Below, piece after piece: positions 38,106 to 51,023 of a stretch of 64,000 nt of DNA; the stretch's first letter is position 1; the number at the start of each line of letters is the position of its first letter. Source of the DNA: Opitutia bacterium (GTDB taxonomy: Bacteria > Verrucomicrobiota > Verrucomicrobiia > Opitutales > Opitutaceae); assembly GCA_016187925.1 (NCBI GenBank), contig JACPIS010000021.1, positions 1 through 64,000 of the forward strand, in the 5' to 3' direction. The translations under genes and the position numbers were made by a program. The notes beneath the pieces were generated by a model. That model was not told the DNA's origin. It was given only the letters and a program-made list of their open reading frames with translations, and searched no databases.

Positions 38106-38196
38106 AACCGCTAATCCACGCTAATCTTCGCTAATTACCAGCCTAGCTTGAAGATTGCTTCGTCCGATTAGCGGAGATTAGCGCAGATTAGCGGTT
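38106..38196. repeat. Inverted repeat of CGCTAAT units with 10-bp period between lipB and lipA
   Basis: Arm 38106-38135 aaccgctaatccacgctaatcttcgctaat; arm 38167-38196 attagcggagattagcgcagattagcggtt. Confidence 0.9.
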
Positions 38197-38865
38197 TGCA
38201 AAAAACTCCGGCAACTGCCGCCAGAACTCCGCGGCCAGCACGCGCTTCACCTCCGCGATGTCCACGGGGCGGCCGAGCTCGAGGTGCATCGAGGTGACGG
38301 TGCCGTCGGCGGCGCTGATGCCGCAGGGGATGATGCCGGTGAAGGGCGTGAGGTCGGTGTTCACGTTCAGCGCGAAGCCGTGGAACGTCGTCCACTTCTT
38401 CACCGCGACGCCGATGGCGGCGATCTTGCGCGGGCCGAGCCAGATGCCGGTCTTGCCGGGGTTGCGGCCGGCGGTGAGCCCGAAGTGCGCGACGCTGTCG
38501 ATCATCACCTGCTCGAGGAAACGCAGGTAGGCATGCAGGTCCTTGCGCGCGGCGAGATTGACGATGGGGTAGCCGACGATCTGGCCGGGCCCGTGGTAGG
38601 TGATGTCGCCGCCGCGGTTGGTCTCGTGCACGGCGACGCCACGCGCGCGGAGCTGCTCTTCGTTCCACAGGAGATTCCGCTCGGCACCGCGTCGGACACC
38701 CAGCGTGAAGACCGGGTTGTGCTCGGTGAACACCAAGGCGTCGCCGACCTCGCCGGCGTTGCGGCGGGCGACGAGTTCCTCCTGCCGCCGGAGCGCGTCT
38801 GCGTAATCCGTCCGCTCCCAGTCGATGACGGGGAGGCTGGTGGCGGAGATGGTGGTGGTGGGCAT
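38188..38865 (-). CDS. lipB: Octanoyltransferase
   Basis: TNRGGDITYHGPGQIVGYPIVNL; KIAAIGVAVKKWTTFHGFALNV. Confidence 0.95.
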   Translation of the reverse strand: MPTTTISATSLPVIDWERTDYADALRRQEELVARRNAGEVGDALVFTEHNPVFTLGVRRGAERNLLWNEEQLRARGVAVHETNRGGDITYHGPGQIVGYPIVNLAARKDLHAYLRFLEQVMIDSVAHFGLTAGRNPGKTGIWLGPRKIAAIGVAVKKWTTFHGFALNVNTDLTPFTGIIPCGISAADGTVTSMHLELGRPVDIAEVKRVLAAEFWRQLPEFFANR

Positions 38866-38998
38866 CGCGGGTTAATTCAGACAGAATCCGCGTTGGTGCA
38901 ACTGTTTCGTCGCCCCGGCCGGAACCGAGGGGGTGTGGGCATTAGCGCCCACTTTCCGTTTGCCCCGGGGCGGGGGTGTTATCACTCTGCGCGGTTCC

Positions 38999-40495
38999 AT
39001 GAGCGACATCCCCCAGGACATCTCCCACGACCAGTATGCCGTGCGGCTCAAGAAGCTGCAGGACCTGCGCGCCGCGGGCTCGGATCCGTTCCGCGCCAAC
39101 TGCGAGCAGACGCACTTTTCGGGTGAGGCGCTGAAAGCCTACGTCGACGGCCAGGACTACACCGTGCCGGTGAAGGTCGCCGGCCGCCTCGTCGTCATCC
39201 GCGACATGGGCAAGAGCCAGTTCGTCAAGATCCTCGACCAGCAGGGCCAGATCCAGCTCTACGTGAAGAAGGATCTCGTGGGCGACGGGCCTTACGCGGC
39301 TTTCAAGAAGCTCGATCTCGGCGATTTCATCGGCGTCGAGGGCACCTTGTTCAAGTCCAAGAGCGGCGAGATCACCGTGCGCGTGGACAAGTTCGTGCTC
39401 GTGGCCAAGGCGCTGCGCCCGCTCCCGGAGAAGTGGCACGGCCTGACCGATCCCGAGCAGGTCTACCGCCAGCGTTACCTCGACCTCGTGGTCAACCCCG
39501 AGTCGCGCGACCGCCTGCTCAAGCGCAGCCAGATCGTCGCCAGCCTCCGCCGCACGCTCGCCGGGCGGAAGTTCATCGAGGTGGAGACGCCCGTGCTCGA
39601 GGGCGTGGCCGGCGGCGCCGCCGCGCGGCCGTTCACCACGCACCACAACGCGCTCGGCGCGGACTTCTTCCTGCGCATCGCGCTCGAGCTGCGCCTCAAG
39701 CGACTGCTCGTCGGCGGCATCGACCGCGTGTTCGAGATCGGCCGCGTCTTCCGCAACGAGGGCGTCTCGCGCAAGCACAACCCCGAGTTCACCATGCTCG
39801 AGGTCTACCAGGCCTACTCGGATTTCCGCGGCATGATGGACCTGATCAAGGCCCTCCTGCAGAACGCCTGCCGCGACGTGCTCGGCGCGACCGAGATCAA
39901 GCACGCCGCCAGCGGCCAGGTCATCAACTTCGCCGGCGACTGGCGCGAGGCGCGCTATTTCGACCTGATCGACGAGGCCGTGGGCTTCAAGCTCAGCGAA
40001 TTCCGCCCCACGCCCGACTACCGCGCCAAGGCCATCGAGGGCGCGAAGCAGCTCGGCCTCGAGATCCACGATGGCTGGGAGACCTTCGAGATCGTGAACG
40101 AGATTTTCGGCAAGAAGATCGAGCCCACGCTCATCCAACCTACCTTCGTCACGCACCTGCCCAAGGAACTCTGCCCGCTCGCCAAGCTCAACCAGCAGGA
40201 CGCCGGCCTCATCGACGTCTTCGAGCTCATCATCGGCGGCATGGAGGTCGCACCGGCCTACTCCGAGCAGAACGATCCCGCCGTGCAGCGCGAGATGTTC
40301 GAAAAGCAGGTCGGCGAGGAGACGCAGAACCTCGACAACGACTTCCTGCTCGCACTCGAGCACGGCATGCCGCCCGCCGGCGGCATGGGCGTCGGCATCG
40401 ACCGCCTCACCATCCTGCTCACCGGCGCCGAGAGCATTCGCGACGTGATCCTGTTCCCGTCACTGCGGCCGACCCCGGCCGGCGATAAGCAGTAA
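38999..40495 (+). CDS. lysS: Lysyl-tRNA synthetase (class II)
   Basis: RYLDLVVNPESRDRLLKRS; FRNEGVSRKHNPEFTMLEVYQAY; GMGVGIDRLTILLT. Confidence 0.96.
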   Translation: MSDIPQDISHDQYAVRLKKLQDLRAAGSDPFRANCEQTHFSGEALKAYVDGQDYTVPVKVAGRLVVIRDMGKSQFVKILDQQGQIQLYVKKDLVGDGPYAAFKKLDLGDFIGVEGTLFKSKSGEITVRVDKFVLVAKALRPLPEKWHGLTDPEQVYRQRYLDLVVNPESRDRLLKRSQIVASLRRTLAGRKFIEVETPVLEGVAGGAAARPFTTHHNALGADFFLRIALELRLKRLLVGGIDRVFEIGRVFRNEGVSRKHNPEFTMLEVYQAYSDFRGMMDLIKALLQNACRDVLGATEIKHAASGQVINFAGDWREARYFDLIDEAVGFKLSEFRPTPDYRAKAIEGAKQLGLEIHDGWETFEIVNEIFGKKIEPTLIQPTFVTHLPKELCPLAKLNQQDAGLIDVFELIIGGMEVAPAYSEQNDPAVQREMFEKQVGEETQNLDNDFLLALEHGMPPAGGMGVGIDRLTILLTGAESIRDVILFPSLRPTPAGDKQ

Positions 40496-40567
40496 GCTCA
40501 GGCTCCAAGCCAGAAACAGGTTGGCACCGTGAGCTTCCGGCTTATCGCTTAAAGCTTACCGCTTCCC

Positions 40568-41800
40568 ATGCCCTGGCCGATCTATCTCGCCCTCAAGCAG
40601 CTCTTCCCGACCGGGCGGGTGTCGTTCTTCCCGCTGATCTCCATCCTCGGCGTCGGGCTGGGCGTGGCACTGATGCTCGTGTCGACGAGCGTCATGGGCG
40701 GCTTCGGCCACCAGATCCAGCGGATGATCATCGACACGCAGGGCGAGATTCAGATCCGCGGCTCCGCGCCCATCGGCGCGCCGACTTCCGGCGCCGTGGC
40801 TGCGGCGCTCGCCAAGGTGCCCGAGGTGACCGCCTTCGCACCGTATGCCGCCGGCGTGGTGATGCTCGAGTACGCCAGCCGTCCGGCGTTCCCCGCCATC
40901 CAGGGTTTCGATTACGAGCGGATGAAGGCGGTCATCCCGCTCGACCGCTACATCGTCGCCGGCTCGCTCGCCGATCTCGACGACGATTCCGTCATTCTCA
41001 GCTCGATCCTCGCCGGCACGCTCGGCGTGCGGGTGGGCGACACCGTCAGTCTCTACACGCCGCTCATGCTCGAGCGCATCCGCAACAACGAGGTGCTGCT
41101 CCCGCGCGATGTGCGCGTGGCCGGCATTTTCCAGATCGGCCACCAGCAGCTCGACAGCTCCACCGTGCTCTGCTCGCTGCGCCTGATGCAGGACCTCTAT
41201 GGGCTCAACAAACTGGTCCACGGCTACAACGTCCGCCTCGAACCCGGTGCCGACCCCGACGCCGTCGCGGCGAAGCTCAACGCCGCCCTCCCGCCCGGCA
41301 CGCGCGCGCTGACGTGGTTCGAGTCGAACGCCGATTTTCAGGCCGTGCTGAGCTTCGAGCGCAACATGATCTTCTTCCTGCTCACGTTCATCATCGTCGT
41401 GGCGGCGTTCTCCATCACCAGCTCGCTGCTCGTGACGGTCGTGCGCAAGACCCGCGAGATCGGCCTGCTCGGCGCGATGGGCGGCAAGGCCCGCGATGTG
41501 GCGCTCTGCTTCTGCACGCAGGGCCTCGTCATCGGCACCGGCGGCACCGTGGCGGGGCTCGTGCTCGGGTTCGCGCTGCTGCACTTCCGCAACGATCTCG
41601 TCCAGCTCATCGCCCGGTTCACGATGGGACAGGAGACGTTTGTGAAGTTCTACCAGTTCAGCTCGCTGCCGGCGCACACGGCCCCGAAGGATGTCGTCAT
41701 CATCGTGGTCTTCTCGCTGCTCGCCTCGACGCTCGCCGGCCTGATCCCGGCCTGGCGCGCGGCCCGGCTCAAACCCGTGGAGGCGCTCAGAAGTGAGTAG
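40568..41800 (+). CDS. Lipoprotein-releasing ABC transporter permease (LolC/E family)
   Basis: FPLISILGVGLGVALMLVSTSVMGGFG; C-terminal LIPAWRAARLKPVEALRSE. Confidence 0.9.
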   Translation: MPWPIYLALKQLFPTGRVSFFPLISILGVGLGVALMLVSTSVMGGFGHQIQRMIIDTQGEIQIRGSAPIGAPTSGAVAAALAKVPEVTAFAPYAAGVVMLEYASRPAFPAIQGFDYERMKAVIPLDRYIVAGSLADLDDDSVILSSILAGTLGVRVGDTVSLYTPLMLERIRNNEVLLPRDVRVAGIFQIGHQQLDSSTVLCSLRLMQDLYGLNKLVHGYNVRLEPGADPDAVAAKLNAALPPGTRALTWFESNADFQAVLSFERNMIFFLLTFIIVVAAFSITSSLLVTVVRKTREIGLLGAMGGKARDVALCFCTQGLVIGTGGTVAGLVLGFALLHFRNDLVQLIARFTMGQETFVKFYQFSSLPAHTAPKDVVIIVVFSLLASTLAGLIPAWRAARLKPVEALRSE

Positions 41801-41810
41801 CAAAACGAAA

Positions 41811-41876
41811 GGTAGGGCGAGGCGTCCCCGCCGAGCCGCCACAAACCACGGCTCACCCGGAGGGTTCGCCCTACCC
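41811..41876. repeat. REP/BIME element (GGTAGGGCGA...GAGCCG family)
   Basis: ggtagggcgaggcgtccccgccgagccg ... cggctcacccggagggttcgccctacc. Confidence 0.85.
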
Positions 41877-41899
41877 GCAGGCCTCGCGGCAAATGCATT

Positions 41900-41950
41900 T
41901 GTAGCGGCGCTCTGTGAGCGCCGGGCCGACGGGCACAGACCGCCACTACA
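41900..41950. repeat. REP-like inverted repeat (TGTAGCGGCGGTCTGTGACC family)
   Basis: tgtagcggcgctctgtgagcgcc ... gggcacagaccgccactaca. Confidence 0.8.
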
Positions 41951-41964
41951 TTTGGAAGCGATCC

Positions 41965-42645
41965 ATGTCTGACCCGACACCAGTCCTCCACGCCCGCGGC
42001 CTGCGCAAAAACTACCGCAGCGGCGACGCCACACTCGAGGTGTTGCGCGGCGTCGATCTCGCCGTGTCGCCGGGCGAGAGCGTGAGCATCCGCGGCGAAT
42101 CCGGCTCCGGCAAAAGCACATTGCTCAACATCCTCGCCGGCCTCGACCGCCCGGACGCGGGCGAACTTTTCTGGGGCGCGGAAGCGACGCACCGGCTCGG
42201 CCTCGGCGAGCTTACCGCCCGCCGCGGCCGGTTCCTCGGCATGGTTTTCCAAGCCTACTATCTCATCCCCGAGATCGACGCCCTCGCCAACGTCCTGATG
42301 GGTGCGCGTCTGGTCGGCTCGATCGGAGCGGCCGAGCGCGACCGCGCGGCGGCGTTGCTCCAGCGCGTCGGACTGGCCGAGCGCGGACACCACCTGCCGG
42401 CGCATCTCTCCGGCGGCGAACGCCAGCGCGTGGCCGTGGCCCGGGCCCTCATGAACCGTCCCGCGGTGCTGCTGGCCGACGAGCCGACCGGCAATCTCGA
42501 CGAGCGCACCGGCGACGAAGTCATCAGTCTCCTGCTCGAAGTCTGCGCCGAGGAACAGGCCGCCCTCGCGCTCGTGACGCACAACCCGGCGCACGCAAAA
42601 AAATGCGCCCGGCAGCTCTTCCTGCACGAGGGAGTGTTCCGGTAA
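41965..42645 (+). CDS. lolD: Lipoprotein-releasing ABC transporter ATP-binding protein (LolD)
   Basis: GESGSGKSTLLNILAGLDRPDAG; LSGGERQRVAVARALMNRPAVLLADEPTGNLD. Confidence 0.9.
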   Translation: MSDPTPVLHARGLRKNYRSGDATLEVLRGVDLAVSPGESVSIRGESGSGKSTLLNILAGLDRPDAGELFWGAEATHRLGLGELTARRGRFLGMVFQAYYLIPEIDALANVLMGARLVGSIGAAERDRAAALLQRVGLAERGHHLPAHLSGGERQRVAVARALMNRPAVLLADEPTGNLDERTGDEVISLLLEVCAEEQAALALVTHNPAHAKKCARQLFLHEGVFR

Positions 42646-42704
42646 GACATGCGCTCTGGCGCGCCGGGGTCGGGGATCAATGGCACGGGCAGTCCCGCGC
42701 CCTC

Positions 42705-42732
42705 TGTCATTCTGAGCGGAGCGAAGAATCCA
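42705..42732. repeat. Single-arm copy of the cattctgag family
   Basis: tgtcattctgagcggagcgaagaatcca. Confidence 0.8.
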
Positions 42733-42845
42733 TTTCGCGAAAAACGTGGGACGGGGAATTCCTCGCTTCGGCAGGTTGACCGGCAGGAAGTCTCTTGGCC
42801 AAAAGAGTCTGGCTGTCTGACCTTCCGCCGCTACGTTTTTGCCCC

Positions 42846-43832
42846 ATGGCCAAGCCCAAGATCAAATGCGGTGTCGTCGGCGTCGGTTCGCTCGGGCAGC
42901 ACCACGCGCGCATCTATGCCTCGCTGCCCGGCGTCGAGTTCGTCGGCATCTTCGAGACGAGTGACGCCCGCGCGGCGGAGATCTGCGCCAAGCACAACTG
43001 CCGGCGCTTCGCCACGATCGAGGAGCTCGGCAAGGCCTGCGAGGCCGTCAGCGTCGTCGTGCCGACGGACAAGCATGCGCTCGTCGCGCTGCCGCTGCTG
43101 GCGCAGGGTTGCCACCTGCTGATCGAGAAGCCGCTGTGCGCGTCGTTGGAGGAGGCCGAGCAGGTGCTCGCCGCCGCGCAGAAGTCCGGCCGCATCGTGC
43201 AGGTCGGACACATCGAGCATTTCAACCCGGTGATGAGCTACCTTGAGAAGCACACCGGCCACCCGCAATACATCACCACCGAGCGCCTCGCGCCCTACCA
43301 GACGCGCGGCACGGAGGTCGGCGTCGTGCTCGACCTGATGATCCACGACATCGGCATCGTGCTCGCGCTGGTGAAGTCGCCCATCCGCAAGATCGACTCG
43401 GTGGGCATCAACGTGCTCTCCAAGACCGAGGACATCGCGAACGCGCGCATCGAGTTCGAGAACGGCTGCGTGGCCAACCTCAGCGCCTCGCGCATGAGCC
43501 TGAAGAAAAACCGCGAGATCCGCGTCTTCCAGGACAACGCCTACCTCTCGCTCGATTTCATGAACCAGAAGGGCCACCTCGTGAAGAAGAGCGACATCGT
43601 CGCCTACGGCCTGAAGCTGAAGATCGGCCTCGCGAAGGCGGGCGACGCTTCCTCGATCCCCGTGCACGAGATCCCGATCGAGAAGGGCGAACCGCTGGCC
43701 ATCGAGCTGGCGCACTTCACCGACAGCGTGCGCGCCGCGACGCAGCCCAAGGTCGGCGCCGCGCTCGGCAAGTCCGCCCTCGAGGTCGCCATCACGATCA
43801 CCGACCAGATCAAGCGGGCGCAAAAAAACTGA
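42846..43832 (+). CDS. Gfo/Idh/MocA family oxidoreductase
   Basis: KCGVVGVGSLGQHHARIYASLPGVEFVGIFE; HLLIEKPLCASLEEAEQVL. Confidence 0.88.
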   Translation: MAKPKIKCGVVGVGSLGQHHARIYASLPGVEFVGIFETSDARAAEICAKHNCRRFATIEELGKACEAVSVVVPTDKHALVALPLLAQGCHLLIEKPLCASLEEAEQVLAAAQKSGRIVQVGHIEHFNPVMSYLEKHTGHPQYITTERLAPYQTRGTEVGVVLDLMIHDIGIVLALVKSPIRKIDSVGINVLSKTEDIANARIEFENGCVANLSASRMSLKKNREIRVFQDNAYLSLDFMNQKGHLVKKSDIVAYGLKLKIGLAKAGDASSIPVHEIPIEKGEPLAIELAHFTDSVRAATQPKVGAALGKSALEVAITITDQIKRAQKN

Positions 43833-43833
43833 T

Positions 43834-43867
43834 GGCCACCACGAAACACACGAAAGACACGAAAGGG
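43834..43867. repeat. Short CACGAAA-unit dispersed repeat
   Basis: ggccaccacgaaacacacgaaagacacgaaaggg; related to 2043-2074 and its counterpart in copy 3. Confidence 0.7.
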
Positions 43868-43879
43868 ATTCTCGGTGCG

Positions 43880-43963
43880 TGTCATTCTGAGCGCAGCGAA
43901 GAATCCAAAACGAATCCTGTCCGCGGTCGTACGACTGGATTCTTCGCTGCGCTCAGAATGACA
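43880..43963. repeat. Palindromic dispersed repeat (cattctgag family)
   Basis: tgtcattctgagcgcagcgaagaatcca ... tggattcttcgctgcgctcagaatgaca. Confidence 0.9.
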
Positions 43964-43976
43964 GGAGGCGAGACCC

Positions 43977-45155
43977 ATGAGTAAGGCCGCGCCGGGTGTA
44001 GCGCTTCCTTCTCCGGCCGCCGGTGCCGTCGACCTGCTGGTCGTGGCGGCGGAGCATTCGGGCGACGCCCATGCGGCGCGGATGGTGCGCGAGCTACGGG
44101 CGAAGCACCCGGAGGTGCGCGTCTGCGCGCTGGGCGGGCCGCAGCTGGCGGCCGCGGGGGCGCAGTTGCTGCGCGACCTCACGGCGGGCTCGGCCATGGG
44201 TTTCGCGGTGCTGGCCAAGATTTCCTTTTATCGCGCGCTCATCGCTGAGATCATTCGCTGGGTGGGGCAGCACCGGCCGAAGGCGGTGTGCTTCGTGGAT
44301 TCGTCGGGCCTGAACCTGCGCATCGCGCACGGACTCTTCGCTAAAAAATTCTCGGCCAAGGCCGGCGGTCCGACGAAGACGCTCTATTACATCAGTCCGC
44401 AGGTCTGGGCGTCGCGCGCCGGCCGCCGGTTCGAGATGGCGCAGCACCTCGACGGGCTCGCGGCGATTTTCCCGTTCGAGCCGGTGGTCTATGCCGACAC
44501 GGCGCTGCCGGTGGAGTTCGTCGGCCATCCGTTCATGTCGCCGGGTTACGCGGCGCCGGTGGCGTTCGATCCGGCCGGGCCGGTGCTGCTGCTGCCGGGC
44601 AGCCGGCGGCAGGTGGTCAGCCGCGTGTTTCCCGTTTTGCTCGGCGCCTACGCGCAGTCGGGCGTAGACCGTCCGGCGGTGGCGCTTTATCCGAGCGAGG
44701 AGATCCGCGCGCTGCTCCAACGTGGGCAGGATCAGTCGCCCGTCGGCGCACGCATCGAACTGCGGCCGGTCGGCGGAGCGCCGGTGGGCGCGGCGGCCGT
44801 GTTGACCGTGAGCGGCACGATGTCGCTGGAGTGCGCGCTGGCGGGCATCCCCGGTGCGCTGACGTATCGCACCGACCCGCTGACGTATTTTCTCGGCCGC
44901 CTGCTCGTGAAGGTCGACTACATCGGCATCGCGAATCTGCTGCTGAAGGAGGCGATGTATCCCGAGTTCATCCAGGGCGCGGCGACGGCCAGGGCGCTCG
45001 CGGCGCAGTTGAGGGAGTGCCTGGGCGACCCTGCGCGCGGCGCGCGCACGCAGGCGCAGGCGGTGCGGTTGCGCGCGTTGCTGGCGCAGCCGGCGAGCGG
45101 CACCCCGGCGGATTGGCTGGCGCGGCAATTGGCGGCGGAGGCAAATCAGGGCTAA
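43977..45155 (+). CDS. lpxB: Lipid-A-disaccharide synthase
   Basis: LLVVAAEHSGDAHAARMVRELR; YYISPQVWASR; FVGHPFM; LLPGSRRQV. Confidence 0.92.
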   Translation: MSKAAPGVALPSPAAGAVDLLVVAAEHSGDAHAARMVRELRAKHPEVRVCALGGPQLAAAGAQLLRDLTAGSAMGFAVLAKISFYRALIAEIIRWVGQHRPKAVCFVDSSGLNLRIAHGLFAKKFSAKAGGPTKTLYYISPQVWASRAGRRFEMAQHLDGLAAIFPFEPVVYADTALPVEFVGHPFMSPGYAAPVAFDPAGPVLLLPGSRRQVVSRVFPVLLGAYAQSGVDRPAVALYPSEEIRALLQRGQDQSPVGARIELRPVGGAPVGAAAVLTVSGTMSLECALAGIPGALTYRTDPLTYFLGRLLVKVDYIGIANLLLKEAMYPEFIQGAATARALAAQLRECLGDPARGARTQAQAVRLRALLAQPASGTPADWLARQLAAEANQG

Positions 45156-45200
45156 ATCGGGTTGGTCAGTGCGCCGATATTGGGTCTTACTGAAACTTCT

Positions 45201-48656
<3,456 letters not shown>

Positions 48657-48670
48657 GACGTCTGGGAATC

Positions 48671-48703
48671 TGTAGCGGCGGTCTGTGACCGCCGCCGTCC
48701 CAC
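48671..48703. repeat. REP-like element (TGTAGCGGCGGTCTGTGACC family)
   Basis: tgtagcggcggtctgtgaccgccgccgtccca. Confidence 0.75.
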
Positions 48704-48730
48704 AAGAACTCGTTTCGGTCCTCCTTTGCA

Positions 48731-48818
48731 TGTCATCCTGAGCGAAGCGAAGGATCCACGTGCTCGGGCGCGATGCAGGATTCGCACGCGTGGATTCTTC
48801 GCTGCGCTCAGAATGACA
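48731..48818. repeat. Palindromic dispersed repeat (cattctgag family)
   Basis: tgtcatcctgagcgaagcgaaggatccacg ... cgtggattcttcgctgcgctcagaatgaca. Confidence 0.9.
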
Positions 48819-48922
48819 GGATACGAAGTTGGGTCTGTGGTCTGTGACCACCGACGGCAAAACTCGCCCTGCAACACTGGGATCCGGTGCTGCGCAAAAA
48901 CAACGGTGCGCATCTGATTGCC

Positions 48923-48950
48923 TCGGCTCACCGGGACGGTTCGCCCTACC
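48923..48950. repeat. REP element (GGTAGGGCGA family, reverse orientation)
   Basis: cggctcaccgggacggttcgccctacc. Confidence 0.75.
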
Positions 48951-48990
48951 TTCCAGCGGTTGCCGCGGAGAATGCCGGGCTAGCCAGCGC

Positions 48991-50046
48991 TTACCGCGGC
49001 CGGCTGTCGGAGTTGAGCGAATGGGCGACGGCGGGCCAGAGCTGCACGGTGCGCTCGGCGAGGATCGCGCGGCACTTGGCCACCTCGGCGCGGCGCATCG
49101 CGAGGTTCGACTCCGCGATCTTGGCGAGGTCGTCGAGGTTGTAGAGATAGACGTCGGCCAGCTTGGCGGCCTCGGGCTCGATGTCGCGCGGCAGCGCGAG
49201 GTCGATGAGGAAGAGCGGGCGCGCCGGCCGGCGCTTCATGGCGGCGGCGACGAGCTCGCGCGTGACGACGGCGTTCGGTGCCGAGGTGGAGCTGGCGACG
49301 ATGTCGGAGTTGGCCAGCACATCGGGCAATTCGGCGAGCGTCGCGGCCCAGCCGCCGGCTTGCGCCGCCGCTTCCTCGGCTTTCGACAGCGTGCGGCTGG
49401 CGACGGTGATGGATTTGGCCCCGCGGCTCTGGAAGGCCTGCACGGTCTTCAGGCCGATGTCGCCGGCGCCCACGACTAGGATTTTCACTGTCGCGAGGTC
49501 GCCGAAAATCTTGCCCGCGAGGTCGACGGCCACGGTGGCGATGCTGATCTGGCCCTCGCCGATGGCCGTGTTGGTGCGGATGTGCTTCGCGGCTTGGAAG
49601 GTTTTTTGGAAAACGCGGTTGAGCACCGGGCCGGTCCACTTGCGGTCGAGCGCGCGGTCGTAGGCCTGCTTGACCTGGCCGAGGATCTCGACCTCGCCCA
49701 CGATCTGCGAATCGAGCCCGGAGGCGACTTCGAACAGATGCGCGATGGCCTCGTGATTGTCGCGTTGCACGACGACGCCCTCGAGGTCCGCCGGCGCGCA
49801 GCCGGTGACCTCGCAGAGCACGCGGCGGAGCTCGTCGACGGTGGCGGGGCTGGAGGCGACGCCGTAGAGCTCGACGCGGCCGCAGGTGTTGAGCAGCGCG
49901 AACTCGCGCACACCGGGCGTCTGCTGCAGACGGCCGGCCAGCGCGGCGGCGCGGGCGTCGTCGAAGGCCAGTTTTTCGCGGACCGCGAGCGGGGCGGTGT
50001 GGTGGCTGGCGCCGAGGAGGACGAGGGAAGCGTGGGGATTTTCCAT
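48991..50046 (-). CDS. hemA: Glutamyl-tRNA reductase
   Basis: GASHHTAPLAVREKLAF; LLNTCGRVELYG; SQIVGEVEILGQVKQAYD. Confidence 0.95.
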   Translation of the reverse strand: MENPHASLVLLGASHHTAPLAVREKLAFDDARAAALAGRLQQTPGVREFALLNTCGRVELYGVASSPATVDELRRVLCEVTGCAPADLEGVVVQRDNHEAIAHLFEVASGLDSQIVGEVEILGQVKQAYDRALDRKWTGPVLNRVFQKTFQAAKHIRTNTAIGEGQISIATVAVDLAGKIFGDLATVKILVVGAGDIGLKTVQAFQSRGAKSITVASRTLSKAEEAAAQAGGWAATLAELPDVLANSDIVASSTSAPNAVVTRELVAAAMKRRPARPLFLIDLALPRDIEPEAAKLADVYLYNLDDLAKIAESNLAMRRAEVAKCRAILAERTVQLWPAVAHSLNSDSRPR

Positions 50047-50048
50047 CG

Positions 50049-50891
50049 TCAGCGCGAGGAGGGGAGCGTCATCTGGGTGTGACGGCTGGCGTTGATCGGG
50101 CCGAGCGAAAGCAGCGCGGCGGTGAACAGGGCGAGGCAGAGCCAGGCGAAGCGTCCGGAGTTGAGGTGGCGGCGCCAGCGCAGGAGCAACGTGACGAGGT
50201 ACGCGAGCCAGATGCCGACCGTGAGCGTGAGCTTCGGACCGTCGACCGAGGCGGTGTCGCGCACCCACCAGGAGGCGCCGACGCCGAGCGAGAGCGAGAG
50301 CAGGCCGACGCCGGCCAGCAGCAGGCGGAGGTTGATCTGGTCGAGCTGCACGAGGGAGGGCAGGAACCAAAACAGGCCGTCGAGGCGCTTGTGCTTGAGG
50401 TTCCAGTTTTGCAGCAGGTGCATGATCGAGGTCAGCGTCAGGATGCCGAACACACCGTAGCTGAACACCGCGAGCGCCGCATGGAACTCGATCCAGGGAT
50501 TGTGGCCGAAGATCTTCACGCCGCGCGTCACATCCCACTCGGGGATGAGCAGCGAGAAGAACGCCAGGCAGCCCGCGTAGCCGGCGGTGAACAGGCCGAG
50601 CAGGCTCACGCGGAACGCCGGGCCGACGAGAAAATAGAGCACCATCGCCGACCACGCGACGAACTGGACGATCTCGAGCTTGTTGCCCAGCGGGCAGCCG
50701 CCCACCGCCATGCCGCGCACGTAGAGGCCGGCCGTCTGGAGGAGCAGGCCGCCGGCAAGCAGGGTGTTGAGCACGGTGCGGGCGCCATCCTGCTGCCGCC
50801 GCGCCAGCGCGATGATGCCGGCGCCGAAACCGGCCAGATAAAGCACGGCGCCGATCCACAGCATCGCGCGGTCGGTGAGCAGGGAAGTCAT
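50049..50891 (-). CDS. CcsA/HemX-like cytochrome c assembly membrane protein
   Basis: Multi-TM with WIEFHAALAVFSYGVFGILTLTSIMHL; directly upstream of hemA. Confidence 0.85.
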   Translation of the reverse strand: MTSLLTDRAMLWIGAVLYLAGFGAGIIALARRQQDGARTVLNTLLAGGLLLQTAGLYVRGMAVGGCPLGNKLEIVQFVAWSAMVLYFLVGPAFRVSLLGLFTAGYAGCLAFFSLLIPEWDVTRGVKIFGHNPWIEFHAALAVFSYGVFGILTLTSIMHLLQNWNLKHKRLDGLFWFLPSLVQLDQINLRLLLAGVGLLSLSLGVGASWWVRDTASVDGPKLTLTVGIWLAYLVTLLLRWRRHLNSGRFAWLCLALFTAALLSLGPINASRHTQMTLPSSR

Positions 50892-51023
50892 GCGGCCAAG
50901 TTGGCAGCCGGGCCCGGCCGCTGCAAGCGCGCGGGGCGTTGTATAAGATTCACGGGCGCTGTGCCGGTCTCCCGCTGATTGAAGCTTGGGCGCGCCCGCC
51001 GCGGCCGGCTAGCGTGGCGGACC

